A DNA stretch of 15,756 bases from Oribacterium sp. UBA3737 (GTDB lineage: Bacteria; Bacillota_A; Clostridia; Lachnospirales; Lachnospiraceae), in assembly GCA_002371295.1 (NCBI GenBank), contig DFGZ01000216.1, positions 1-15,756 on the forward strand, read 5' to 3'. Shown here in pieces: positions 6,186 to 12,710 of this stretch (position 1 is its first letter; each line of letters begins with the position of its first letter). Made by a program: the position numbers and the translations under genes. The notes below the pieces were generated by a model. The model saw nothing but the letters and a program-made list of their open reading frames with translations, searched no databases and was not told the origin of the DNA.

Positions 6186-6731
6186 ATGTCAAAAAACATC
6201 AAAACACTTGTCTACTGTTCTGCCTGTACGGCACTTTTCACCATCACTTCCATGATGACTCTATTCAGTTTTCCAACCGGTGGCTCAGTAACTCTTTTTT
6301 CAATGCTCTTTGCCACACTTCCCGGATATTTCTTTGGTCCTGTTGCGGGAATAACCAGCGGAATTGCCTGCGGGGCACTGAACTTCATACTTAAACCCTA
6401 TATGCTCACGCCGGTACAGGTCATCCTCGACTATATCCTTGCCTTCGGAGCCTTTGGGTTATCCGGTTTCTTCTCAAAAAACAAGAACGGACTAATTCTT
6501 GGCTACATCGTTGCCTGCATCGCAAGATGGTTCTTCTCATTCCTGTCAGGCTGGATCTTTTTCGGAGAATATGCATGGTCAGGCTGGAATCCGGCACTAT
6601 ACTCTGCGGTATACAACATTATTTACATCGGTGCTGAAGCGCTGATCACTCTTGCCGTTCTTCAGGTACCTGCATTGGCTGATACCTTCAGCAGAGTCAG
6701 GGGCAATGCTGCCGCTGAAAGCATCCACTGA
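6186..6731 (+). CDS. thiT: ECF-type thiamine transporter S component ThiT
   Basis: Membrane substrate-binding subunit of an energy-coupling-factor transporter that imports thiamine; it needs EcfT and the EcfA ATPases, which are not in this window. The 181 residues form about six hydrophobic segments. Family landmarks are GGSVTLFSMLFATLPGYFFG (32-51), PVQVILDYILAFGAFGLSG, the aromatic ARWFFSFLSGWIFF and YAWSGWNPALYSAVYNIIY; the Trp/Tyr-rich stretches belong to the thiamine pocket in ThiT. The start ATG 6186 has AAGGAGG followed by an 8-base T-rich spacer. An in-frame ATG at 6120 would place the start inside the riboswitch platform and is rejected. Expression is under the TPP riboswitch directly upstream, which independently supports the thiamine assignment. 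Confidence 0.93.
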   Translation: MSKNIKTLVYCSACTALFTITSMMTLFSFPTGGSVTLFSMLFATLPGYFFGPVAGITSGIACGALNFILKPYMLTPVQVILDYILAFGAFGLSGFFSKNKNGLILGYIVACIARWFFSFLSGWIFFGEYAWSGWNPALYSAVYNIIYIGAEALITLAVLQVPALADTFSRVRGNAAAESIH

Positions 6732-6931
6732 TTAAAAGCAGCATTTGCCTAAGGTGTTACTTTGCCTGTGAGCTTTTAAATACAAAAAACTTCAATATCG
6801 AATTAATATACTGATCGGAAATATGACTGGGAATGCAGTCATATAAGAAATATAATTTCTGCCTAAGAGATTAATGCATCTTTAAACTCATTACAAGATT
6901 ACTGCATTATAATTCAGAAAATTTTTAGAAT
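6732..6931. other. Gene-free stretch after thiT with several inverted repeats
   Basis: No gene or T-tailed stem is seen directly after thiT. It holds TTAAAAGC (6732-6739) / GCTTTTAA (6772-6779), then two adjacent perfect palindromes: ATATGACTG-GGAATG-CAGTCATAT (6821-6844) and AGAAAT-ATA-ATTTCT (6846-6860). Their role is unknown; they may shape the thiT 3' end or bind a protein. The 7000-7119 part, between the terminator and the MATE stop, shows nothing I can support. Confidence 0.4.
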
Positions 6932-6985
6932 AAAAAAGGGCTGTTGCATTAGATGATTAATTCATCTAGGCAACGGCCCTTATTT
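6932..6985. terminator. Bidirectional terminator between thiT and the MATE gene
   Basis: Stem GGGCTGTTGC (6938-6947) / GCAACGGCCC (6970-6979) with an inner AGATGA/TCATCT extension. It is flanked by A6 on the left and TTATTT on the right. Plus-strand RNA pairs fully (one U-G); minus-strand RNA has one C-A mismatch but the better U-run. It lies between convergent genes and can serve both. Confidence 0.88.
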
Positions 6986-7119
6986 CAACAAAATATAAAT
7001 CTAAATCTCAGGATTTTGCCTGAATTGAAAGCTCATGGCTCTCCGCTGCGCTTTCCTGCCATAGTTCGTTTTATTACCTTAAATACTATACATTTTCATA
7101 CTGCTGTTTTATTCAGTGT

Positions 7120-8529
7120 TCAGTCTTCCGTCTCCCGGGGCAGCTTCCTCATATACATAACAAAAAACAGGAGTGAAACAAAAAACGAAAGTCCATATGC
7201 CACCGGCTGCGCTTCCTGAATTCCCGCAACACCTCTTGTATGTGCAAGAATGTATAAAACCGGCATAAAGATAAAACCGCTTCGAAGTGATGAAAGAAGT
7301 GCTGCACCGCCCTTCTTTCCGGTACACTGATAAGTCATCTCCGTCACTACGGAAATCGGCAGTGTGGGAAGCAGCAGCATCTGAAGGACCAGTGCCCTGT
7401 GGGCAACCTTCACAACAGCAGGATCATCACGGAATATACGGATGATTTCATCCGGGAACTGTAGTGTAGCTGCGATGGCAGCCAGAATAAAAATCATGCC
7501 AAGGACTGCAGTGAACCAGATTGCTTTTCTTACCCTATCAAATTTTCTGGCCCCATAGTTAAAGGAACATACCGGCTGAAAGCCCTGTCCAACACCAAGA
7601 GCTATGGAAAACACGAAAAATACGATACGGTTTACGATACTCATGGCAGCTACCACTTCATCACCGTAACCTGAGGAAAGAACATTAAGAAGAATGGTTG
7701 TGAAGCTGTTTAGGATCTGGCGTAAAAGACTGGGAATTCCTGTGAGAACGATTTCGCGGAGAAGAACTGTATTGATACATATCATCAGTTTTTCGGTATT
7801 AAAACCTTTTCTTCCTTCATCCTGTCTTTTATTCAGGAAATGCCTGATTGAAATTCTCGAAGTTGTACGTCCCTTGAGAAACATTGACAGAAGTATGCAC
7901 CAGCTTATGATCTGCCCTATACAAGTGGAAAGACCTGCTCCTGCGATACCCATATTAAGTATCATCATGAAGAAATAGTCTCCGCCGATGTTAAGTATAC
8001 TTCCCACTAAGAGCCCTACCATACCGAGGGATGCCTTCCCTTCGTATCGAAGGATATTGTTCATAGTGAAGCTGGTGGTCATGAAAGGCGACGCAAAAAG
8101 TATGTATCCTATATATGTTTTTGCAAAAGGGGCTATGGTTTCAGTACTTCCAAGCCATCTTACAAGAGAATCCAGTGTAAAGAAGCCAAATACCGTTATA
8201 ACCAACCCCATAAAAAGTGAGCAGAAAAATGCAGTTGACGCGGTTTCAGATGCTCTCTCTGGCTGCCTGTCACCAAGCATACGGGAGATAATGCTTCCAC
8301 CGCCCTGCCCGAACAAAAATCCGAAGGCCTGAATGATGGCCATGAATCCGAATACCACACCAACAGCACCACTGGCAGAGGTTCCGAGGGTTCCCACGAA
8401 AGCTGTATCCACAACATTATATATGTTGGTTATCAGCATGGATATCATGGTGGGAATCGCCAACAATGTAATAAGCCTCGGGATAGGTGTCTCTGTCATT
8501 CTTTTGTACTGCTGTTCTGTCTTAGTCAT
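7120..8529 (-). CDS. MATE family efflux transporter
   Basis: Inner-membrane multidrug/toxin exporter of the MATE family, driven by Na+ or H+ exchange, 469 residues, the normal length. It consists of two six-helix MatE halves. Landmarks are TPIPRLITLLAIPTMISMLI and NVVDTAFVGTLG in the first helices, GFLFGQGGGSIISRMLGDRQ, and in the second half VNRIVFFVFSIALGVGQGFQPVCSFNYGAR. Substrate is not deducible from sequence. The start 8529 has GGAG about 10 nt upstream. A promoter sits at 8557-8585, and 100 bases upstream is the remnant of a second MATE gene with a riboswitch-like leader; no terminator is seen between that remnant and this gene, so readthrough could also feed it. It ends at the bidirectional terminator at 6932-6985. 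Confidence 0.94.
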   Translation of the reverse strand: MTKTEQQYKRMTETPIPRLITLLAIPTMISMLITNIYNVVDTAFVGTLGTSASGAVGVVFGFMAIIQAFGFLFGQGGGSIISRMLGDRQPERASETASTAFFCSLFMGLVITVFGFFTLDSLVRWLGSTETIAPFAKTYIGYILFASPFMTTSFTMNNILRYEGKASLGMVGLLVGSILNIGGDYFFMMILNMGIAGAGLSTCIGQIISWCILLSMFLKGRTTSRISIRHFLNKRQDEGRKGFNTEKLMICINTVLLREIVLTGIPSLLRQILNSFTTILLNVLSSGYGDEVVAAMSIVNRIVFFVFSIALGVGQGFQPVCSFNYGARKFDRVRKAIWFTAVLGMIFILAAIAATLQFPDEIIRIFRDDPAVVKVAHRALVLQMLLLPTLPISVVTEMTYQCTGKKGGAALLSSLRSGFIFMPVLYILAHTRGVAGIQEAQPVAYGLSFFVSLLFFVMYMRKLPRETED

Positions 8530-8556
8530 AATGTCTCGTCTCCATCAAATGTCACT

Positions 8557-8585
8557 ATTCTAATTTACATAAGACAGTATATCAA
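8557..8585 (-). promoter_or_regulatory. Promoter of the intact MATE gene
   Basis: On the minus strand TTGATA (8585-8580) and TAGAAT (8562-8557) with the ideal 17-base spacer; one mismatch in each box. It lies 28 bases upstream of the MATE start codon. Confidence 0.65.
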
Positions 8586-8628
8586 GTTGTTATTCATGAC
8601 TGAGTAAAAGCTGTCAATTTCCTTTTGT

Positions 8629-8819
8629 CTACGGCAGACAGTCTATGGCATATGCCTTAATATACTCTGCTCCTGCCAGAATAACAGCCTCGTCAGATGA
8701 GAATACTCCTGAAAGCAGGTCTCCGTGGAAAAATCCCGTATAAAAAAAAGAACCGGTCCTGCAAACTTAAGAAGTGGTAAAACAATAGCACCCGATGTAA
8801 AATCAATTCTTTTTTCCAT
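8629..8819 (-). pseudogene. Remnant of a second MATE transporter gene (large internal deletion and frameshift)
   Basis: ATG 8819 has GGAGG 9 nt upstream and opens MEKRIDFTSGAIVLPLLKFAGPVLFF, a normal MATE N-terminus with helix 1 starting. At an 8-T run (8741-8748) the frame is lost. In the next frame come GDLLSGVFSSDEAVILAGAE and YIKAYAIDCL, which resemble an internal part of MATE proteins (loop and helix in the C-terminal half), followed by TAG at 8631-8629. Helices 2 to about 8 are missing, so roughly 290 codons have been lost and the joint frameshifted. One more T in the run would restore a fused frame of about 60 residues, still not a transporter. The upstream promoter, structured leader and terminator are intact. 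It is not derived from the neighbouring MATE gene, whose N-terminus differs. Confidence 0.75.
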
Positions 8820-8834
8820 TGAAATTTCCCTCCA

Positions 8835-8926
8835 TAAAAAAAGAGCCGGACAAGAATCCGGCATTTCAACCAGACATCTTATCCAGCTCGTTATTTCCAA
8901 AAGAATAACTCACCCTCCGATGATGT
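8835..8926 (-). promoter_or_regulatory. Structured leader, probable guanidine-IV (mepA-type) riboswitch
   Basis: The transcript from the promoter at 8931-8958 would begin with a compact fold: outer stem ACATC (8926-8922) / GATGT (8878-8874), inner stem GTTATT (8909-8904) / AATAAC (8895-8890) with an 8-base loop, and two unpaired purine-rich blocks, ATCGGAGGGTGA and GAGCTGGATAA. TCTGG (8874-8870) can pair with CCGGA (8861-8857), the 5' arm of the following terminator, giving an antiterminator. A small two-stem aptamer plus terminator in front of a MATE gene in Clostridia is the known setting of the guanidine-IV riboswitch, an on-switch for guanidine exporters. The class is assigned from memory of motif and context, not by a model search. 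Confidence 0.6.
8836..8862 (-). terminator. Regulated terminator in the MATE-remnant leader
   Basis: Minus-strand stem GCCGGA (8862-8857) / TCCGGC (8850-8845), 6-base loop, then TC and seven T. It lies just upstream of the ribosome binding site of the MATE remnant, so it works as an attenuator rather than an operon end. Confidence 0.85.
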
Positions 8927-8930
8927 TCAC

Positions 8931-8958
8931 ATTCTAACATAACAGGACCCAATGTCAA
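8931..8958 (-). promoter_or_regulatory. Promoter of the riboswitch leader
   Basis: Minus-strand TTGACA (8958-8953), perfect, and TAGAAT (8936-8931) with a 16-base spacer. Initiation about 7 bases on would start the RNA at the 5' strand of the aptamer's outer stem. Confidence 0.7.
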
Positions 8959-8999
8959 TATCTGCACGCAGGTCTCAAATCAGAATCTAAGTAAGGACA

Positions 9000-9827
9000 T
9001 CAGGATACAAGAGCTCCATCAGCACCTACATAGTGAGTACCGAAAAGAGAATCGGTTACCTGTGTATTGACATCCATAAATCCTGTTGAATTAAGGTGAT
9101 AATACTTACCGTTTGACATCACCCACTTATCCTTTACAAGCTCGCCGTTCTCAAAGTAAACCCAGCCGATACCCCAATCCTGCCATGCTGTTACAGGAGC
9201 CTGTGCCTGAGTCTGAGTCTGAGTGGATGAAGCACTTTTCATGGCATCAGCAGGACTTCCGTTTGAAGTAGTGGAGGTATTTGAGGACTTTGAAGGATCA
9301 ACGCTTGGTCCACTGCTCGAGCTTGAAGATGAGCTATTGGATGAACTTGAGGAAGAGCTTGATGAGCTGCCTGATGCAAGTGACTTCAGATAATCGCTGT
9401 CGACTTCAAGTACATCAGAATCAGAATATGATTTCTCATCCTCACCCTTGTTCTTTTTCTGGGATGTTATCTTGAATGTATAATTGCCCTTTTTGTTGAT
9501 TTTCTTTATGTAGGAAGTAAGATCCTTTTTACCTGCCTTGGTTGTTGTGGATATGTTTCCGGCAGATGACTGCTTCTTGTCATCAACATAAATGGTAATA
9601 GTGGCATTGGCCTTGTCTTCAGACTCTGTCCATGTAGCGTATACACGAACCTTACCGTTGGAATCTGTTTCTTCTTCCCAGGCAGCGTCAGATACGCTGT
9701 AATCCTTTTCGTCTTCGTCATCACTGGTCTTCGCATATGAAGACAGCTGACCGAGATATGCACCGGCCGGTGTGGATGTGACAAGTACAGCCGTCATAAA
9801 TGCTGCAGTTAATTTTTTTAATTTCAT
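9000..9827 (-). CDS. Secreted Ser-rich protein with C-terminal cell-wall-binding repeats
   Basis: Exported protein of 275 residues, function unknown. A signal peptide spans about 1-32 (MKLKKLTAAFMTAVLVTSTP, likely cut after SSYA). An acidic, mostly beta region (33-150) follows, with VRVYATWTESEDKANATITI and a KGNYTFKITS strand, suggesting an Ig- or fibronectin-like fold; then a Ser tract (152-172) and a Ser/Thr/Gln linker to about 210. The C-terminal part, WQDWGIGWVYFENGELVKDK (215-234), NGKYYHLNSTGFM and THYVGADGALV, fits two to three choline-binding-type (CW_binding) repeats, which attach proteins to the wall. I chose the start at 9827 because the signal peptide begins there; AAGGAG is 11 nt upstream, and 12 extra in-frame residues above have no support. 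It has its own promoter behind thiM. Confidence 0.8.
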   Translation of the reverse strand: MKLKKLTAAFMTAVLVTSTPAGAYLGQLSSYAKTSDDEDEKDYSVSDAAWEEETDSNGKVRVYATWTESEDKANATITIYVDDKKQSSAGNISTTTKAGKKDLTSYIKKINKKGNYTFKITSQKKNKGEDEKSYSDSDVLEVDSDYLKSLASGSSSSSSSSSSNSSSSSSSSGPSVDPSKSSNTSTTSNGSPADAMKSASSTQTQTQAQAPVTAWQDWGIGWVYFENGELVKDKWVMSNGKYYHLNSTGFMDVNTQVTDSLFGTHYVGADGALVS

Positions 9828-9878
9828 GTTTTCCCATACTCCTTGATTTTGTAAAAAATGCAAAAGCTTTCATTTACT

Positions 9879-9907
9879 ATTTTACATTCCTGTTATGGAA
9901 TAAACAA
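9879..9907 (-). promoter_or_regulatory. Candidate promoter of the cell-wall-binding protein gene
   Basis: Minus-strand TTGTTT (9907-9902) and TAAAAT (9884-9879) with a 17-base spacer. The spacer holds the inverted repeat ATTCC-6-GGAAT (9886-9901), which could be an operator. No T-tailed stem separates this from the end of thiM. Confidence 0.5.
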
Positions 9908-9944
9908 TTTACAATCAGCTTAAAAAAACTATTAAAAAAATTAC

Positions 9945-10838
9945 TCAAGCCTTAATGTTACCGTTCAGCTGATCGATGAAAAGCACCCTGTAGCTGCCTG
10001 TCCCGTATGTCCCGAAGGGCAATGTCTCCTTCTTTTTAAGGTATCTTAGATTCGCTTCCGCTCTTTCTGCCGCAGCATTAACATATTTTACCGCAGAAAC
10101 AGCGCTGTCAAAATCCATCCGTCTTATATCACTATCCTGCAAGGATTTTTTTCCTTCACTCACATACATCCTCCCTCCGGATATAAATGCCGCTAGAATC
10201 ACAGAAGACATACATCCGGTTCCTGTCACTCCGGACATCTCGGAGGAGCCACCCTCTGCTACGATCGATTTATCAGAACAGGCTATAAGATCTGTTTTAC
10301 CGGAGCAGACAAGAATGAGCTCATGTGAAACTCCTGAAGCCATATACTCTTCTTTTCTTTTCCTGCAGAATTCCTGCATCATAGAAATTATTTCTACGTC
10401 GGAGTAATCCGCATCAAACCTTAGGGAATCCACTCCTGTTTCGGTTTTTTCATCCCTTATCATAGCAAGTATCTCCGAACGGTTTCCTCTTACAGCCACA
10501 GGACGACAGCATTCAATAAGCCTTTTCAGGAAATTTCTTCTGTATGAAGAGCCTGAAACTCCTACAGGATCAATGATTATGGGAATCCCTGATGAATCAG
10601 CCTCTCTTCCGCTGAGAAGCATGGATTCATAGTACTCCGTAGCTCCCAGATTCAGCTCCAGTCCATCACTTCCCGAAGTGATCTCAGCCGCTTCCTCCGG
10701 CGCATGGGACATGACAGGACGGGCGCCTATGGCAAGTAAGGCGTTCGCACAGTCATTGACGGTCACATAATTCGTGATGGAATGAATGAGAGGGCGATAT
10801 TCTCTGATTTTGTCTGATAGTTCTTTAGTTGTATCCAT
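9945..10838 (-). CDS. thiM: Hydroxyethylthiazole kinase
   Basis: Phosphorylates 4-methyl-5-(2-hydroxyethyl)thiazole with ATP in thiazole salvage, supplying a substrate of ThiE. The 297 residues include PLIHSITNYVTVNDCANALL (16-35), ARPVMSHAPEEAAEI, IIIDPVGVSGSSYR (87-100), VAVRGNRSEILAM (114-126), GVDS and the C-terminal SGVTGTGCMSSVILAAF (202-218). Cys209 corresponds to the conserved Cys of the anion-hole motif. It is about 25 residues longer than usual; the extra length is mainly in 140-170 and after the GTGC helix (221-245). AGGA lies 7 nt before the ATG. It is the last gene of the thiE-thiD-thiW-thiM run, 95 bases after thiW, and probably the partner of ThiW, which brings in its substrate. 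Confidence 0.94.
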   Translation of the reverse strand: MDTTKELSDKIREYRPLIHSITNYVTVNDCANALLAIGARPVMSHAPEEAAEITSGSDGLELNLGATEYYESMLLSGREADSSGIPIIIDPVGVSGSSYRRNFLKRLIECCRPVAVRGNRSEILAMIRDEKTETGVDSLRFDADYSDVEIISMMQEFCRKRKEEYMASGVSHELILVCSGKTDLIACSDKSIVAEGGSSEMSGVTGTGCMSSVILAAFISGGRMYVSEGKKSLQDSDIRRMDFDSAVSAVKYVNAAAERAEANLRYLKKKETLPFGTYGTGSYRVLFIDQLNGNIKA

Positions 10839-10933
10839 ATATTATTCCTGTAATTTCCTGTTAAAGCTGTGATCCATGTGAGGCAGTTCATCTTCGGATA
10901 AAGATTTCAGTTCAGTAAATCAAAAAGTGACTT

Positions 10934-11482
10934 TTAAACCAGATTTTCCCTGATCCTTTCAATGAGATTCAGCTGCCTGAGGGCCATGGTTATGACTATG
11001 GCAAGTATGGTTCCTCCTATGGTGCTGATAAGGAAAGGAATCACAAAGGTGAATACACCCGCTGAACTGTTTCCCATGATAAATGCAGCCACCGGATATG
11101 AAAGTATGCCGCCGATTATACCGGTACCGAATACTTCACCTATATAAGCTGCAGGCAGCTTTCTTAGGCTCTTATACATAATTCCGGAAAGGAAGGCTCC
11201 GCACATGGATCCCGGAAAGGCAAGAAAAGATCCAAGACCCATGAGATTTCTGATGAGACTCGCAACAAATGCGGCCAGAACACCATATCCCGGTCCTAAA
11301 AAAATAGCGCACAGTACATTGATAAGATGCTGGACAGGTGAACATTTTGCCCCGAAGACCGGTATGGAAAATGTGGAGCCCACCACTGCCACAGCCGCAA
11401 AAAAAGCAGCCAGGGCAAGCTTCTTTGTGTTGATATAAGTCGTTCCCTTCATTTCCAGTGTTTCCTTTTTTACATTATTCAT
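10934..11482 (-). CDS. thiW: ECF transporter S component ThiW (thiazole uptake)
   Basis: Integral membrane protein of 182 residues, predicted S component for hydroxyethylthiazole, needing a shared ECF module encoded elsewhere. Family marks are FSIPVFGAKCSPVQHLINVL (38-57), FLGPGYGVLAAFVASLIRNL (61-80) and GLGSFLAFPGSMCGAFLSGI (82-101), followed by further helices to ENLV. The substrate assignment rests on family knowledge and on position between thiD and thiM under a TPP riboswitch. I chose ATG 11482 because TGGAG lies 6 nt upstream; the in-frame ATG at 11494 has no Shine-Dalgarno and adds four residues. The gap to thiD is 61 bases. Confidence 0.9.
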   Translation of the reverse strand: MNNVKKETLEMKGTTYINTKKLALAAFFAAVAVVGSTFSIPVFGAKCSPVQHLINVLCAIFLGPGYGVLAAFVASLIRNLMGLGSFLAFPGSMCGAFLSGIMYKSLRKLPAAYIGEVFGTGIIGGILSYPVAAFIMGNSSAGVFTFVIPFLISTIGGTILAIVITMALRQLNLIERIRENLV

Positions 11483-11543
11483 TTTGATCTCCATTCCAAG
11501 GAGCAGCAGTAAACAATTTATTTAATCTGCAGGTACCATGGCC

Positions 11544-12344
11544 TTAAATATTTTTGTATTCACCATTTATGGCAAATCCATGATCCATGGGTCCCGATCC
11601 CTTTCCGAGATTAAGCATGGCTGCGAGTGCCCCGGAAATATAGTTTTTTGCATAACGGACAGCAGTCTCAAGGTCATATCCCTTTGCAAGGTTCGAAGCT
11701 ATGGCTGATGATAATGTACAGCCCGTACCGTGAGTGTTAGGGTTGTCTATACGTGTTCCGTTAAACCATGTATATCCTTTTTCAGAGTACAGAAGATCGT
11801 TGGCATCATTCAGATTATGACCCCCCTTGCAGAGAACGGCACAGCCGTATTCATCAAAAATCTTTTTCGCTGCCGATACCATATCTTCAGCTGTCTCGAT
11901 CTTCATACCGGAAAGGACCTCTGTCTCAGGTATATTGGGAGTTATTACCGTAGCCAGAGGAAGCAGGCACTCCTTCAAAGTGGTTATGGCTTCTTCAGTG
12001 ATCAGTCTGGCTCCGCTTGTTGCCACCATAACTGGGTCTACAACGATGTTTTTTGCCTTGTAGAACCTGAGTCTCTCAGCAATTACTTCTATAAGCCCCT
12101 TTGATGATACCATTCCCGTTTTTACCGCATCCGGGTAAATATCAGTGAATATACAGTCCAGCTGCTCCTTTAAAAATTCAGGACTGCTTTCCATAATGTC
12201 AGAAACACCGGTAGTATTCTGGGCAGTCAATGCCGTAATCGCACTCATGGCGTATACATGATTTGCGAGCATTGTCTTGATATCTGCCTGGATGCCGGCG
12301 CCTCCGCTGGAATCACTTCCTGCGATTGTTAATGCTGTTCTCAT
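11544..12344 (-). CDS. thiD: Hydroxymethylpyrimidine / phosphomethylpyrimidine kinase
   Basis: Cytoplasmic ribokinase-fold enzyme that phosphorylates HMP and HMP-P to HMP-PP, the pyrimidine substrate of ThiE. The 266 residues match the family. Motifs are TIAGSDSSGGAGIQADIKTM (6-25), AITALTAQNTTGV (35-47), NIVVDPVMVATSGARL (99-114), TPNIPETEVLSG (135-146), VLCKGGH (170-176) and HGTGCTLSSAIASNLA (205-220) with the conserved Cys209. AAAGGAGAG stands 5 nt before the ATG. It follows thiE after an unusually long 366-base gap with hairpins but no THI element, so it may depend on the upstream riboswitch or on an unseen promoter. Confidence 0.96.
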   Translation of the reverse strand: MRTALTIAGSDSSGGAGIQADIKTMLANHVYAMSAITALTAQNTTGVSDIMESSPEFLKEQLDCIFTDIYPDAVKTGMVSSKGLIEVIAERLRFYKAKNIVVDPVMVATSGARLITEEAITTLKECLLPLATVITPNIPETEVLSGMKIETAEDMVSAAKKIFDEYGCAVLCKGGHNLNDANDLLYSEKGYTWFNGTRIDNPNTHGTGCTLSSAIASNLAKGYDLETAVRYAKNYISGALAAMLNLGKGSGPMDHGFAINGEYKNI

Positions 12345-12710
12345 TATTACTCTCCTTTCATACGGGAATATCGATCCATTTTAATTATCATAAAGACAAG
12401 GACCGACACCATATTGCATAATCATTTACCTATGCACATATCTGCACTTCTGCAGCCCACAACACTAATTTTATATAGCGACCTCAGGTGGTGCCCCCAA
12501 GAAGCCGCTGTATGTAAAGCGATATATATATGATGTGTATGTTCAGTGATTATTACATTGCCATCTGACTAACACATGAATCGCAGCATACTTTTATGTT
12601 TTGATTCCGATATCGATAGCCACCTTACTGTAGCTGCCTTTCGGTTATCACTCTATTTTTTCTGTGTTTGTTTCAACTTGCTCTCTGTTTCCACTACTTT
12701 TTCAGTTCTC
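12345..12710. other. Gene-free thiE-thiD gap with several hairpins
   Basis: No THI element, tRNA or convincing ORF. Favoured in minus-strand RNA: GCGGCTTC (12508-12501) / GAGGTCGC (12485-12478) with a 15-base loop. Symmetric: CTGCA-CTTC-TGCAG (12442-12455) and TGCATA (12415-12420) / TATGCA (12431-12436). Favoured in plus-strand RNA because of G-U pairs: a nested hairpin GAATC/GATTC around AGCATA/TATGTT (12578-12607), and GATAGCC (12615-12621) / GGTTATC (12643-12649). Function unknown; it could be a long mRNA spacer or hold a small RNA on either strand. Confidence 0.35.

Noticed and set aside
8643..8900. 85-codon minus-strand frame as an intact gene
   Set aside because: Its first 27 codons run through the riboswitch stems and terminator and would start at TTG; only the part from ATG 8819 resembles a protein, and that is a MATE fragment with a frameshift.
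9292..9380. Repetitive tract read as a DNA repeat
   Set aside because: It is explained by runs of Ser codons in the wall-binding protein.
10853..10930. About 25 open codons between thiW and thiM (ending MDHSFNRKLQE)
   Set aside because: No start codon except a late ATG and no ribosome binding site; the likeness of MDHSF to the ThiD tail is too short to mean anything.
11730..12104. Open frame of 124 codons on the plus strand
   Set aside because: Antisense to thiD, with no domain or ribosome binding site; a shadow of thiD codon use.
5934..12616. Shared 11-mer TCCGATATCGA at 5934 and 12606
   Set aside because: In a window of this size matches of this length are expected by chance, and the flanks differ.
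12345..12710. A third THI element before thiD
   Set aside because: I looked for CTGAGA, ACCTGAT and the GCGTAGGGA block on the minus strand and found none.
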